A stretch of 64,000 nucleotides of DNA from Marinilactibacillus piezotolerans (GTDB lineage: Bacteria; Bacillota; Bacilli; Lactobacillales; Carnobacteriaceae_A): NCBI RefSeq assembly GCF_900169305.1, contig NZ_FWDP01000003.1, positions 124,001 through 188,000 on the forward strand, read 5' to 3'. Position numbers and translations under genes: made by a program. Under the pieces are notes generated by a model. That model searched no databases and was not told the DNA's origin. It saw nothing but the letters and a program-made list of their open reading frames with translations. This document shows positions 31,086-41,261 of the stretch, piece by piece. Numbering within the stretch: position 1 is the stretch's first letter; each line of letters opens with the position of its first letter.

Positions 31086-31979
31086 CTATTCAGGTGAAAC
31101 GGAAGCTTTATAAATAGATTCAATGGCATCCGATAAGTGTTGATTAAATTCTTCATCCGTCTGATCTGCGCTCAAGTCTTCTGACAAGGCGCGAGAGAAG
31201 CTAGCAATAACTCCTTTATTTTGAGACAGTTTCTCGTTTGCTTCATCTCGGCTATAACCGCCGGACAAGGCAACGACTCGGACAACATTCGGATGCTCAG
31301 TAAGTTCTTCGTACTGATTGGCTTTGGTCGGAATCGTTAATTTCAGCATTACTTTTGTTCCTTCGTTTAATTGATCCAAGTGAGACTGGATTTCATTTTT
31401 CAGCAATTCTTCTGATTGTTCTTTGTCTTCGCTGTAAACATCCACTTCTGGTTCAATGATCGGAATCAATCCGGCATCTGCAATCTGCTGTGCTACTTCA
31501 AACTGCTGATCGACGACTTTTTTGATACCATCTTTATTGGCAGATTTGATGACAGAACGCATTTTAGTACCAAATACATTACGGTCTACAGCTCTTTTCA
31601 GCAAAGCATCCAAGTCTGGCATCGGCTTCATGATCTGTACACCATCCACCTCTTCAGCCAGTCCTTTGTCGACTTTCAAGAACGGCACGACGCCTTTTTC
31701 TTCCCATAGATAATCTGACGTATATTTATCATCTATTAAGCGGTCCATCGTATTTTCAAATAAAATAGCCCCTAAAATATGATCTGACGTAAACGCCGGA
31801 CTTTTGATGATGCGGGTTCTCATCTCGTGAACGATCGTAAACATTTCTGCATCTGAAGAATAAGCATCTTCTTCAATACCATATGCTTTTAAGGCTTTCG
31901 GTGTACTTCCGCCGCTCTGATCCAGCGCCGCGATAAATCCTTTTCCTGACTTCATACGTTCGAATTGTTCTTGATTCAA
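31086..31979 (-). CDS. fda: Fructose-bisphosphate aldolase, class I
   Basis: Glycolytic enzyme that interconverts fructose 1,6-bisphosphate with dihydroxyacetone phosphate and glyceraldehyde 3-phosphate through a lysine Schiff base. 297 aa, the length of the Staphylococcus/Lactobacillales class I enzyme. Visible marks are [44 protein letters not shown] and the likely Schiff-base strand MLKLTIPTK. The start is a TTG at 31979, with AGGAAGG six bases before it, and no in-frame ATG is closer than residue 9. Class I aldolase is metal-independent, unlike the FbaA common in Gram-positives. Confidence 0.93.
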   Translation of the reverse strand: MNQEQFERMKSGKGFIAALDQSGGSTPKALKAYGIEEDAYSSDAEMFTIVHEMRTRIIKSPAFTSDHILGAILFENTMDRLIDDKYTSDYLWEEKGVVPFLKVDKGLAEEVDGVQIMKPMPDLDALLKRAVDRNVFGTKMRSVIKSANKDGIKKVVDQQFEVAQQIADAGLIPIIEPEVDVYSEDKEQSEELLKNEIQSHLDQLNEGTKVMLKLTIPTKANQYEELTEHPNVVRVVALSGGYSRDEANEKLSQNKGVIASFSRALSEDLSADQTDEEFNQHLSDAIESIYKASVSPE

Positions 31980-32091
31980 TTAAATCCTTCCTCTCATTGT
32001 TTTCTTTGTGAAAAGCATCTTTATCTTCTATAGATATTATAACGCTCATTCACCTGAGAATTAAAGGAAAGACGCTTGGCGTATACTTACC

Positions 32092-35000
32092 TTACTTTTG
32101 AATATAAGCTGTACTGCCCGTCGCTGTTTTATCCACAACGATATGTGCAGGAATCCGAGTTTTCAGTTCATCCACATGTGAAATAATTCCGACTAATCTT
32201 CCTTTCTGATGCAGATCCAGTAATGTCTGAACCGCCATATCCAGGGAGTCGGAATCCAGCGTCCCAAACCCTTCATCTACAAATAGTGTATCCACACTGA
32301 CTCCGCCGTTCTGGTTTTGAATGACATCGCTCAGCCCTAATGCTAATGCTAACGATGCTTTGAATGTCTCGCCGCCAGATAAGGTGTGCACACTTCTTTT
32401 TTTCCCGGTATAGTGATCAAAAACTTCCATATCCAGTCCTTGTTTCCCAGCACCTTTTCCGCGTTCTATCTGCCGCTGCAGTTCATAGCGATGATTTGTC
32501 ATCTGGCTGAAGCGCTGATTTGCCGCCAGTAAAATTTCTTCAAAATAAATGCCCAACACATAGCGTTCAAAAGATATGTAGTCGGTCTCTTTTGTTCCAT
32601 TTGCCAGTCTGGAAAGCTCACCTATCAGCTGGTATCTTTCTTCTACTTCTGCACTTTGACCTTGATAAAGTTGAATCGTTTCTTTTGCTTTCTTGTTCTG
32701 AACATAAGCCGTCAGCCATTCGTCTCGCTTAGCTTCCAGTTCCTTCATTTGTTCTTCAGCTGAGTGAAGAGATTCTTGATAGACTTCCAAAGCTTGCAGA
32801 TCATCAACAGTTGCCAATTGTTCTTCTACTTGTTTCAAGCGGTCCTGATTGATGACTGCTGCCTGCTGATAGCTTTCTACCGCTGCTTTATAAGCCGACT
32901 GGACCGACTGCTCAAGTACATACGCTGAAAATGCTTCGCCTAACTGACTGTCTTCTCGCACTTGCTCAAACATCTCTTGTTTTTGTGACAGTTGTGCCTC
33001 AGTTTCAGTGATTTGTTTTTTCGTTGTTTCGATCGCTGCCGCAGCAGCAGACTGTTCATTACTTAACTGATTGACACTCTGTTGAGCTGTTTCATAGTCT
33101 TTTTCGATCGTTTGGATCCTTTGTTCTTTTGTTTTTAACGCTGACTGGATTACCGGTTCAGCATCATATTGCACTTTTTCAGTCATTTCTTCTTTTTCTT
33201 CAAATAATTCTTTTATCCGAGAAACTGCAAAACCATGCTCAGATTGAGCTTTTTGGATAGCCGCTTTTGTCTGGTATTCATTCTGACGAACGGTTTCCAG
33301 TTGAGCTTTCAGTTCTGCCTCTTCAGCAATTTGTTTCTTTGCTTTATCAGCTTCTTTTTTCTGCTTCTTCAGCTCGGCTTGAATTGCTTTTTCTTCTTCC
33401 AGACTGTTTGCATAGGCAGACTCTGCCTCTTGCGGCTCGATATTTAATGATTTGCAGTGCGACTCTATATCTTCAGAGCAGTGTTTCAAAGCTGCTTCGA
33501 TTTGGGTATAGTGCGTCTGTCTTGTTTTTTCTTTATGTTCCAGCTCTTCCAATGTTTCTTTCGTCACAGTTGGTTTCTGCGCCACTGCAACAGCAGGGTG
33601 ATGCGTCGATCCGCATACAGGACACGGTTCATCTGCTTCTAATTCGGCTGCTAGCTGGCTGGCCAAATCAGTATAGTAAGCTTGCTTGGCTTGAACCAAT
33701 TCCAAGTAAGCAGATTTTTGAGCCGCTTTCGCTTCCTCGCAGTCTTCTCTCATGGTGCTCTCTTCTTTTTGAAGGGCACAGATACTTTCCAGCTGTTCTT
33801 TTCTTCGTTCACCTTTATGCAGATCCTCTGTAAGTTGGGTCATAGAATTCTGCAATTCTTGCATTGTCTGGCGCAGTTCTGCAATCAATTCTAGTGTTGC
33901 TTCTATTTTTTGCATTTCTTCAGTAGAGGTTTCCAGTTCTTTTTCGAGCTCAGCCAGTTGCTGATCTGTTTCTTTGGTTTTCTGATGCTGCGTTTGGATC
34001 AGCTCTTCCTTTTCTTTGATCAGACCCATTAATTTCAACTGTTCTTTTAGTTCAACGATTTCATCTCGGAGCGTCTGCAGCTGCTCCATCGCTTTTTTCG
34101 CAGCCGCTAGATTCTCTGCCGCCTCTTTCGACTTTTCAGATAAGTCGGATTCTTTCGTCTTTAATCTAGTCAGTTCATTTTGCTGCTTTTGCAGTTGTGC
34201 GGCGGCTTCTTTAACCGATTGTTCAGCAGTCGCTACCTTTTCTGCCTTTATGTGATCCTGTAAAGCTGCTTCTTTTCGGACGATCTCTTCTTTTTGTTCA
34301 TCCAGTATTTCTTTTTCGCCGCTATACTGCTCTTTTTGCTCTATCCATCCAATCAATTGTTCCTGGAGTTTAACATCTTTTTGCAGCAGCAGAATCGTCT
34401 CTTTCGTCTCTGCTAATGAATGTTCTTCAAGATTGATCGTTTCGTTTAGTATCGTCAGGATACGTTCGACATCAAATTGTTCAATGGCTTTTTCGAGCAC
34501 TTCATTCTCTTTTACAGCGATATTGGCAAAAGCTTGCTGCAGAGCCTGTTCGTAGCTTTTACGCTGATTGGCCAGCGTTCTTTCCTGCTCTTTCAGTTTC
34601 TCCTGAAACCTTTCGATCTGATCTGTCTGGAAAATATTCCGGAAGATTTTTTCTTTTTCTCCGCTGTCTGACTCCAGCATTTTCTTGAATGCCCCTTGCG
34701 GCAGCATAACAATCTGTCTGAACTGATCGTACGTCAGCCCAATCAGCTGCTGTATCTCTTTATTCGCTTCAGAGACTTTTGTAGTGACTTCATGATCATG
34801 ATGAAAAGCAATGTTAGATTGGATCTGTTTAGTTTTTGAACGTGTACCCGGGCCAATCTGCGTTGGTTCCCGGTGGATCAAATAACGGTTCTCTCCTAAT
34901 TCGAATTCCAGTTCCACATAACAAAGATCTGTATCCTTTGAGAATTGCGATTTGAACGTATCTCTCTGGCGCGCATCACCGCTTGCCTGATCAAACAGTG

Positions 35001-35151
35001 CATAGGCGATCGCATCAAAAATGGTCGTCTTTCCTGCTCCTGTTGGTCCGCTTACTAAAAAGAGTGAAGACTGGGCAAGCTGGGTAAAATCAATCTCTAC
35101 TTTCCCTTTATAGGGTCCAAATGCATTCATTGTCAGCCTTAACGGGCGCAT
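32092..35151 (-). CDS. sbcC: Nuclease SbcCD, ATPase subunit SbcC
   Basis: SMC-like ATPase of the SbcCD complex, which opens DNA hairpins and trims protein-blocked ends during repair. Walker A GPTGAGKTTIFDAIAYALF near the N terminus, a long coiled coil with a zinc-hook CPVC (EADEPCPVCGSTHHP) near residue 510, and a C-terminal LSGGETFKASLALALGLSD signature followed by LFVDEGFGTLD. About 1019 aa. The sbcD stop and the sbcC ATG overlap as TAATG at 35153-35149; the ATG two codons earlier (35157) lies too close to the GAGAGGAG ribosome site. Confidence 0.95.
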   Translation of the reverse strand: MRPLRLTMNAFGPYKGKVEIDFTQLAQSSLFLVSGPTGAGKTTIFDAIAYALFDQASGDARQRDTFKSQFSKDTDLCYVELEFELGENRYLIHREPTQIGPGTRSKTKQIQSNIAFHHDHEVTTKVSEANKEIQQLIGLTYDQFRQIVMLPQGAFKKMLESDSGEKEKIFRNIFQTDQIERFQEKLKEQERTLANQRKSYEQALQQAFANIAVKENEVLEKAIEQFDVERILTILNETINLEEHSLAETKETILLLQKDVKLQEQLIGWIEQKEQYSGEKEILDEQKEEIVRKEAALQDHIKAEKVATAEQSVKEAAAQLQKQQNELTRLKTKESDLSEKSKEAAENLAAAKKAMEQLQTLRDEIVELKEQLKLMGLIKEKEELIQTQHQKTKETDQQLAELEKELETSTEEMQKIEATLELIAELRQTMQELQNSMTQLTEDLHKGERRKEQLESICALQKEESTMREDCEEAKAAQKSAYLELVQAKQAYYTDLASQLAAELEADEPCPVCGSTHHPAVAVAQKPTVTKETLEELEHKEKTRQTHYTQIEAALKHCSEDIESHCKSLNIEPQEAESAYANSLEEEKAIQAELKKQKKEADKAKKQIAEEAELKAQLETVRQNEYQTKAAIQKAQSEHGFAVSRIKELFEEKEEMTEKVQYDAEPVIQSALKTKEQRIQTIEKDYETAQQSVNQLSNEQSAAAAAIETTKKQITETEAQLSQKQEMFEQVREDSQLGEAFSAYVLEQSVQSAYKAAVESYQQAAVINQDRLKQVEEQLATVDDLQALEVYQESLHSAEEQMKELEAKRDEWLTAYVQNKKAKETIQLYQGQSAEVEERYQLIGELSRLANGTKETDYISFERYVLGIYFEEILLAANQRFSQMTNHRYELQRQIERGKGAGKQGLDMEVFDHYTGKKRSVHTLSGGETFKASLALALGLSDVIQNQNGGVSVDTLFVDEGFGTLDSDSLDMAVQTLLDLHQKGRLVGIISHVDELKTRIPAHIVVDKTATGSTAYIQK

Positions 35152-36284
35152 TACCATTCTCCTCTCTGAATGTCATTCATCACTTGTTCGATTTCTGTTT
35201 TCTGGTTTTCGTCCATCGTTTCACCTTTATAGGTTTCATAAAAGTCGGCAAATAATTCGACCATCGTTTTCTTCTGCATGGATTCCTGCGTCTGCTGTGC
35301 TTTTTCTGCTGCAACCGTTTCGCGGCTGATGTACTCCAGTCCCATCGCATAAGGATAGCGCCTTCTAAGCTGATTCATGGCATCCATGACATAGTTTTTA
35401 TCTTCCAGCTCAAAGAAGGTATAATGCATAGACTCGTGTTGCATCAGTTCCTCAAACGTTCCACGCAGCACTTGCATGTCTCTCAGCGGTTCGATTTCGA
35501 CAGGTTCCAGCTCAAGTTTGTCTTTTTCGATCTCTACAATCCAGCTTTTCTTTTTGTGCGGCACTTCAGATTTAGAGTATTTTAAAGGAGAGCCGCTGTA
35601 TCTGATTTTATCCCATTTGACTTTCTGTGCCTTGTGCAAATGGCCTAAGGCAACATAGTCAAACGGTTCAAATAGACTGGCATCTACAAATTCAGCGGTT
35701 CCGATACTCAGTGGTCTTTCTGAATCACTATCTTCTACGGATTCTTTGGTCTGATTCACGATATACCCGTGTGCAATCAGAATATTCACTTCTTCCGGAT
35801 TCAGGTTCTCTTTCATTAATTCAACCTGTGCTCTGGTCGCATCTTCTAAATCTTTGATTTCTTCTTGTCCAAGCAATTGTCTGGTTGTGATATGATCCGA
35901 AAACGGCAGCAGATAAAAGTTCATACCTTCAATGGTGACTTTTCTGGTCTCCGTTTTGACGGTTCCTTCAATGAACAAGTTGCTCGTTTCCAGTAATTCC
36001 GCCGCATATTCCAAACGCTCATTACTGTCATGGTTTCCGGCAATCGCCAGCACGGGAATTCCGACTTCCTTGATCAAACGCGTCAGAATGCTGTTTGCTA
36101 GTGTCACCGCTTCTTTAGGCGGAATCGCCCGGTCGTATAAGTCCCCTGCCATGATCAGCACATCAACTTCTTGCTCTTTTACTCTATCTACTAACTGATT
36201 CAGATAATATTCCTGATCCTCCAGCATGGAAAATTCATTGACGATTTTCCCAATATGCCAGTCTGCTGTATGTAAAATCCTCAT
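35151..36284 (-). CDS. sbcD: Nuclease SbcCD, nuclease subunit SbcD
   Basis: Mre11-like metallophosphoesterase that provides the nuclease activity. Motifs in order: MRILHTADWHIG, MAGDLYDRAIPP, AIAGNHDSNERL, LIAHGYI and ALGHLHKAQKV. The C-terminal 120 residues form the capping/dimerisation region. The family-typical start is the ATG at 36284 (377 aa), preceded by GGGTGA; a GTG four codons earlier (36296) is possible. First gene of the sbcDC pair, whose stop and start codons overlap. Confidence 0.94.
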   Translation of the reverse strand: MRILHTADWHIGKIVNEFSMLEDQEYYLNQLVDRVKEQEVDVLIMAGDLYDRAIPPKEAVTLANSILTRLIKEVGIPVLAIAGNHDSNERLEYAAELLETSNLFIEGTVKTETRKVTIEGMNFYLLPFSDHITTRQLLGQEEIKDLEDATRAQVELMKENLNPEEVNILIAHGYIVNQTKESVEDSDSERPLSIGTAEFVDASLFEPFDYVALGHLHKAQKVKWDKIRYSGSPLKYSKSEVPHKKKSWIVEIEKDKLELEPVEIEPLRDMQVLRGTFEELMQHESMHYTFFELEDKNYVMDAMNQLRRRYPYAMGLEYISRETVAAEKAQQTQESMQKKTMVELFADFYETYKGETMDENQKTEIEQVMNDIQRGEW

Positions 36285-36464
36285 TTTTTCTCTCACCCGT
36301 CCCTACTCTATTGTTGCTTTTATTCTAACAAAATCTTTCAGGTATAGAAACATATATTTGGTTTAGTGATTCACGGTGAAACTCTTCCCATTCCCCTATC
36401 TCCTTTTCCTGTATACTGTAAATATAGATTTTTAAAGTTGAACTTTACTAAAGGAGTCGATCTT

Positions 36465-36818
36465 ATGGAGAAAATCAATTTTGATGAACAGTTTGCTTCT
36501 CTTTCAGAATACTGGCAGCCTCAAATCATAGCAGAAGTAAATGATACCCATGTGAAAGCCGTTAAATTGAAAGATGAATTTATCTGGCACAAACATGAAG
36601 AAGATGAGATGTTTCTCGTGATAAAAGGAACACTGACCATAAAGTTTCGAGACAGAGACATCATTTTAGAACCAGGAGAAAGTCTGACCATTCCTAAAGG
36701 TGTGGAACACAAGCCAGTCGCCGATTCAGAAGTTCATGTTTTACTGATTGAACCTAAAGGAACCGTGAATACCGGAGACGCAGAAAGTGAATGGACGTAT
36801 CATCCAGAAAGTCACTAG
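36465..36818 (+). CDS. Cupin-domain protein
   Basis: 117-aa small beta-barrel protein. Cupin motif 1 reads WHKHEEDEMFLVIKGTLTI and motif 2 reads EPGESLTIPKGVEHKPVA; the His/Glu ligands of a metal site are present. The likely start is the ATG at 36465, which has AAAGGAG at the proper distance; the frame is open 33 codons further upstream. Function unknown: proteins of this type include isomerases, dioxygenases and regulators. Confidence 0.85.
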   Translation: MEKINFDEQFASLSEYWQPQIIAEVNDTHVKAVKLKDEFIWHKHEEDEMFLVIKGTLTIKFRDRDIILEPGESLTIPKGVEHKPVADSEVHVLLIEPKGTVNTGDAESEWTYHPESH

Positions 36819-36840
36819 AATAAATGTAATTCTAAAACCA

Positions 36841-36880
36841 TAAAAAGCGATCACCCTATAAAATGGTCATCGCTTTTACT
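36841..36880 (+). terminator. Terminator after the cupin gene
   Basis: AAAAAGCGAT-ACC and GGT-ATCGCTTTTACTTT arms; it can also act on minus-strand transcripts because A tracts precede it. Confidence 0.7.
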
Positions 36881-36907
36881 TTATGTATACTGGTTACGCA
36901 AAAAATA

Positions 36908-37078
36908 TCAGTTGATCCATAACACGATCGTTCCAGCTATGCCAATAATAATGATGAATCCCCCAACTGCTTTATAGGTTCTCTTCCATTTTTCTTCAAC
37001 ATTCTTATGCAGCATTAAAAAGAGTCCAAGTCCTACCATTATTATTCCTGAAAGCAAACTCACTAGTTGTAAAAACAA
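36908..37078 (-). CDS. Small two-helix membrane protein (56 aa)
   Basis: No family recognised. Two hydrophobic segments (LVSLLSGIIMVGLGLFLML; AVGGFIIIIGIAGTIVLWI) separated by a charged loop HKNVEEKWKRTYK. I place the start at a TTG near 37078 because a strong ribosome site AAAAAGGAGAGG lies before it; an upstream in-frame TTG near 37123 has none. Could be a stress-type or accessory membrane peptide. Confidence 0.5.
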   Translation of the reverse strand: MFLQLVSLLSGIIMVGLGLFLMLHKNVEEKWKRTYKAVGGFIIIIGIAGTIVLWIN

Positions 37079-37325
37079 TTTTATCCTCTCCTTTTTAAGG
37101 TTAAATAAACTTGAAAAATACAAATATCTGCACTTAGGTAACCAGCTCGCGCAAAACTTGATGGTCTTTAGTTGAATAGCGTGCTTTAACTATAACATTT
37201 AATCGAAAATAAACCAGCTGCTTATCCCCTATTCAGTAATGTGCTGAAACCGTTTTTGCAACTGCCTCTGTAAAAATCTTTCGATCTGTATTATAGTGAA
37301 TATATAAGTAAAGGAGTGCAAGTTT

Positions 37326-38012
37326 ATGTCAAAATACAAGTTATTTTATATCTCACTAAGCGTTATTCTGCTTGCTGTTAGCGGTTGTTCCAGTGATCAG
37401 AGCAGCCCGGAAGAAGCTGACCAAGCAAATACAGAAAACGCTTCGCCCGCTGCATCCACCATAACGGATGAAGAAGAAACGGATGAATCGGAGCAGCCAG
37501 AAAACACTTCTGTACATAGTGAAACAGACTCTTCGGGTAGCACCTCTTCTGAAACCAGCGTAAACGAAGAAGAATCTACAGAAAAGGATAGTGAAGATAC
37601 AACAGCTTCTGATCCGCTTTCAGCATACTCCAGCGAGCAGATTGAATATGCCCGCATCTGGCTGCAGCTCGGACCGAATCAGGACATCGATACATTAAAC
37701 GTAGAGAAGATACCGAGCGGAACGGCTTTAAACCCCAATGATGAGCACAGTGCAACTTATCCTCATGATGTTGTTCAGCTGTCCGGTACTCGCTTAGTAG
37801 ATGGAAGTATTACGTATAAAAGCAACGGCAATGGAACCATCACCGTATATGATGTACCCCTGCGCTGGGAAGAGAACGTCCCAGAGCTCGAAGTGAAAGA
37901 CGGCGTCAGCGTCTACACACAGGACCTGATTGATTCGGCGCACGATGTCAGCGTGGATGTCGGAGATCCAGAAGCAATTGAAGCTTTGATCAACATTGAA
38001 GACATCCATTAG
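37326..38012 (+). CDS. Hypothetical lipoprotein with acidic Ser/Thr/Glu linker
   Basis: 228 aa. Lipoprotein signal with lipobox LAVSGC (Cys near residue 21). Residues 22-98 are a low-complexity linker rich in Ser, Glu, Thr and Asp. The conserved-looking part follows: YSSEQIEYARIWLQLGPNQDIDTLNV, IPSGTALNP and SITYKSNGNGTITVYDVPLRW, ending near an acidic C terminus. I recall similar proteins in Lactobacillales but no assigned function. ATG preceded by AAAGGAGTGCAAGTTT. Confidence 0.75.
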   Translation: MSKYKLFYISLSVILLAVSGCSSDQSSPEEADQANTENASPAASTITDEEETDESEQPENTSVHSETDSSGSTSSETSVNEEESTEKDSEDTTASDPLSAYSSEQIEYARIWLQLGPNQDIDTLNVEKIPSGTALNPNDEHSATYPHDVVQLSGTRLVDGSITYKSNGNGTITVYDVPLRWEENVPELEVKDGVSVYTQDLIDSAHDVSVDVGDPEAIEALINIEDIH

Positions 38013-38149
38013 TTCAGATAAGGAGCCGCAACTCAGGCAAGTATCTTTCATCACTTGTTTGAGTTATTGTCTATATCAGGTATACTCATAATGATTCCAT
38101 AAGCATATCAGAAGAGTCCATTTAGGATCAGATGAATAAGAGGGGTAAA

Positions 38150-38890
38150 ATGAGAAATATTAAAATGACGATCGAGTATGACGGCTATAGGTACTTGGGC
38201 TGGCAGAGACTCGGTGACACGGATAAGACAATACAGGGTAAAATAGAACAGCTTCTGACAGAAATGACAGGAATGCCCACCGAGATTATCGGTTCTGGTC
38301 GAACGGATGCGGGAACCCATGCCAATGGACAGGTCGCAAATTTTAAAACTGCTTCCGCCATGGAGCTTAAAGAGATGCACGATCGACTGATTCGGTATCT
38401 TCCAAATGATATCATTGTCAAAAAGCTGGAAGAAGTGCCTGAGCGGTTTCATTCTCGGTATCATGCAGTGGGAAAGACCTATCATTATTATGTATGGAAC
38501 CATGCCATACCATCAGCTTTCGAGCGCAACTACAGCTACCAGTATCCTGAACCACTGGATCTCGACAAGATGAATGAAGCCTGCCGCAAGCTGATCGGCA
38601 AACATGATTTTCTTGGTTTTTCAGCACTTAAAAAGTCAAAAAAATCGACCGTCCGTACGATCGAGGATATTGCGATCCATCAAGAAGGAAATCTGCTGCG
38701 TTTCACTTTCACAGGAAATGGTTTCCTTTATAAAATGGTTCGAATTATGATGGGAACGATTCTGGAGATCGGCGCTGGATCAGCCGAACTGGAAGTAATC
38801 GATACGATTTTTGAGAGCAAAGTCAGAAGCAATGCCGGAATGACGGTTCCTTCGCAGGGCCTTTTCCTGGATGAAGTTTACTATGGTTAA
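38150..38890 (+). CDS. truA: tRNA pseudouridine(38-40) synthase TruA
   Basis: Converts U38-U40 in the anticodon arm of tRNAs to pseudouridine. The catalytic Asp is in GSGRTDAGTHANGQVANF. Other marks are the start MRNIKMTIEYDGYRYLGWQ, the FHSRYHAVGKTYHYYVW strand and the C-terminal FLYKMVRIMMGTILEIG. 246 aa is typical. The ATG at 38150 matches the usual N terminus and has GAGGGG upstream; the ATG at 38132 is an alternative. In most Lactobacillales truA follows ecf transporter genes; here it stands alone next to a lipoprotein. Confidence 0.93.
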   Translation: MRNIKMTIEYDGYRYLGWQRLGDTDKTIQGKIEQLLTEMTGMPTEIIGSGRTDAGTHANGQVANFKTASAMELKEMHDRLIRYLPNDIIVKKLEEVPERFHSRYHAVGKTYHYYVWNHAIPSAFERNYSYQYPEPLDLDKMNEACRKLIGKHDFLGFSALKKSKKSTVRTIEDIAIHQEGNLLRFTFTGNGFLYKMVRIMMGTILEIGAGSAELEVIDTIFESKVRSNAGMTVPSQGLFLDEVYYG

Positions 38891-38896
38891 GTAAAT

Positions 38897-38957
38897 AAAA
38901 TAACCAGACACTGACGCTTTAAAAAAGCATCCGCTGTCTGGTTATTTTTATTGCCTA
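38897..38957. terminator. Bidirectional terminator between truA and lox
   Basis: AAATAACCAGACA and TGTCTGGTTATTTTT arms with T runs on both strands, serving two convergent genes. Confidence 0.85.
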
Positions 38958-40073
38958 CTATCTGCTGTTTTTAAACAGTTTTGTATGTTTAATGTCTTCA
39001 ATTGTCTGTGTGCCTGCCAATTGCATGACTCGCGTTAAATCTGTCTCAAAGTATTCAAGTACAGATTTGACCCCTTTCCAGCCGCCTAAAGCTAGGCCGT
39101 AAAGCATCGGACGACCGAGTGCAACAATATCCGCCCCGCACGCAATTGCTTTGAAGACATGCTCTCCGCGGCGGATTCCGCTGTCAAATACAATCGGCAC
39201 GCGGCCTGCAACAGCGATCGCAATATCTTCGAGTACTTCAAATGAGCCAGGCGCTCCATCTAACTGACGACCGCCATGGTTGGAAACCCAGATTCCAGCA
39301 GCTCCGGCACCGATGGCCAGCAGCGCATCTTCCGGTGTTTGGATCCCTTTGACAATGATCGGCAGCTCAGAATAGCTGGACAGAAACTCAACATCTTTCG
39401 GGCTGATTTTCTGTTTGGATTGTGCATAGATGTTATTCAGCGACATACGTTCACCTGATCCAGTCAAATAACGCGAAACGATCGGCATTCCAAAAGGATA
39501 GACAAACTGGTTGCGGATATCTGTTTCTCTATTACCGCTTAATGTTGCATCAGCTGTCAGAATAATGGCAGTAGCACCATCTTTTTTAGCTTCGTCGACA
39601 ATCGCTTTGTTCAGTTCATCGTCTTTACTCATATACAGCTGGAACCAGCGCGGAGATCCATTTAATCCTTTTTCAATTTCTTCAAAAGTCGCACCGGAAT
39701 AGGCACTGATCGACATGATCGTTCCAAATTCAGCAACTCCTCTAGCTGTTCCTGCTTCTTTTGTTTCATGAGCTAATCCATGGGCAGCAATCGGTGCCAT
39801 GATAAACGGAACTTTCAACTTATGATTTAAGATGGATGTACTCAAATCCGGATATTCAACATCCGCCAGTACTCTCGGCAAAATCCCTTTGTCATTGAAA
39901 GAGCTGATGTTGCGCTGTTTTGTATACTCATCTCCAGATGCTCCGGAAATGTAACCAAAGCCGCCTTTCGGAATAATCTTACTTGCTTTTTCTTCCAGTT
40001 CGTACGTATTGATCACATCAATCTCTTTAACTTCTTTTGGTGCATCATATTGTTTCATTTCTTGATTTGACAT
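38958..40073 (-). CDS. lox: L-lactate oxidase (FMN-dependent alpha-hydroxy-acid oxidase)
   Basis: Oxidises L-lactate to pyruvate with oxygen, yielding hydrogen peroxide. 371 aa, as in the Aerococcus viridans enzyme (374 aa). Seen: [32 protein letters not shown] (FMN site), [39 protein letters not shown] and [20 protein letters not shown] with the catalytic His and Arg, then [28 protein letters not shown]. Length and Ala-rich FMN loop favour lactate oxidase over glycolate oxidase or lactate monooxygenase. The ATG at 40073 is preceded by AAAGGATTGAGTTT. With phosphoketolase it could feed acetate and ATP formation under air. Confidence 0.88.
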   Translation of the reverse strand: MSNQEMKQYDAPKEVKEIDVINTYELEEKASKIIPKGGFGYISGASGDEYTKQRNISSFNDKGILPRVLADVEYPDLSTSILNHKLKVPFIMAPIAAHGLAHETKEAGTARGVAEFGTIMSISAYSGATFEEIEKGLNGSPRWFQLYMSKDDELNKAIVDEAKKDGATAIILTADATLSGNRETDIRNQFVYPFGMPIVSRYLTGSGERMSLNNIYAQSKQKISPKDVEFLSSYSELPIIVKGIQTPEDALLAIGAGAAGIWVSNHGGRQLDGAPGSFEVLEDIAIAVAGRVPIVFDSGIRRGEHVFKAIACGADIVALGRPMLYGLALGGWKGVKSVLEYFETDLTRVMQLAGTQTIEDIKHTKLFKNSR

Positions 40074-40146
40074 AAACTCAATCCTTTCCTTTACGTAGTA
40101 GACAGTTATCTCCATCTTTGAAAATGTTCAGTTGATTTCTCACTCC

Positions 40147-40176
40147 ATTATAATAGACAATCAAGCGATCACACAA
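40147..40176 (-). promoter_or_regulatory. Promoter of the lactate oxidase gene
   Basis: Minus strand TTGTGT (40176-40171), an 18-base spacer and TATAAT (40152-40147), about 70 bases before the ATG. Confidence 0.6.
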
Positions 40177-40330
40177 TATAAACTGCCCTACACTACATTT
40201 TTCTTTTAACCGGCTTAAAGTGTATCTATTTGTTATTTTTGTTTGGATTTATTTTTTATGTTCTGTATCACTAGTGTTGCAGTAAAATTATACCTTCTTC
40301 CATAACGTAAAAAAGTCCTTTATACTGGGA

Positions 40331-40630
40331 ATGGATGACTTATCCAAGACACACACAAAGGACCACAACACGGATAAGTATAAAACAAAACGAACCATAA
40401 ATAAATGGTTTTCACCAATAAATTTAAAAACAATGAGCCCAACTGCTCAAAAATCGATACGGTCATTTAATGAGTACAGAAAAAAACTGACATTCGAACA
40501 AGTCATGAAACTCTTTCTCTATGCCATCAATGGAGAAAAAGACAGCTTACGCCATATGCACCAAGAGCTCAGAGACTTTCGACCACTAAAAGAAGCGATG
40601 GAACTAGATACGATTCACTATTCGCATTAA
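40331..40630 (+). pseudogene. N-terminal remnant of a transposase (IS4-like)
   Basis: 99 codons whose pattern, WFSPINL, KKLTFEQVMKLFLYAING, SLRHMHQELRD and LKEAMELDTIHYSH, matches the N terminus of IS4-type transposases, where a phrase like SLRDISD and SISHSQLSR occurs. The catalytic DDE core is absent: the frame stops at 40630 and the sequence immediately becomes part of an MFS transporter. Treated as the end of an insertion element left behind after deletion. The family call is by pattern and not certain. Confidence 0.5.
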
Positions 40631-40631
40631 A

Positions 40632-41159
40632 CAAGTAATTAAAACTTCCGCCTATCTTCTGCCGGCATCTTTTATCATAGGTTTCAGTTCATCTATTTAC
40701 TGGACATTTTCAAAAAGTTTTCTTACAGCTGTTTACGGCTGGAATAACAGTGTTTTATTCTGGATCGTAATGTGTATCGCGGGTATCGGAGGTAGCTTGG
40801 CGGGCGTTTTGATCCAATCGAAGGGTATATCTTTTGTTTATAGAATTTTTTTGAATTTACTTATTTTAGCTATAGGACTGATGGTCATTTCACAGACCCT
40901 GATTCTCTACCTTCCCGCTACTCTATTTGGTACAGCTTATATTGCAATGACAGGTATCCTTCTAGTATGGGGAACAAAATGCTTCCCTGAATCTCCAGAT
41001 TTAGGTGTCAATTTATCTTTTCTCTTATTAGGTCTAGGTCAGACCTTTGGTTCTTCATTAGCAGGTTTGGTCATCGAAACATTTTCGTACTCTTATGGAT
41101 TTCTTTTTTTTGCTTTCATAGGTATTTTTGCCCTAATTATTCCTATTAAAATCCGATAA
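40632..41159 (+). pseudogene. C-terminal half of an MFS transporter, 5' end lost
   Basis: An open frame of about 175 codons coding for roughly five to six membrane helices (SAYLLPASFIIGFSSSIYWTF; WIVMCIAGIGGSLAGVLIQ; LILAIGLMVISQTLILYLP; VNLSFLLLGLGQTFGSSLAGLV; FLFFAFIGIFALIIPIK). This equals the second half of a 12-helix major facilitator. It has no start codon or ribosome site at its beginning and abuts the transposase remnant, so the 5' half was lost with the insertion. Best resembles YbfB/YjiJ-type MFS proteins. Confidence 0.65.
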
Positions 41160-41261
41160 TCAATTAGAATAATCCTTAATTTCCGCTTAAAAATAATCCT
41201 GACACTTTTTCTCAACCAGGCACTTCAATTATCCAGGGAACCAGACGTTTCATATTGATTC

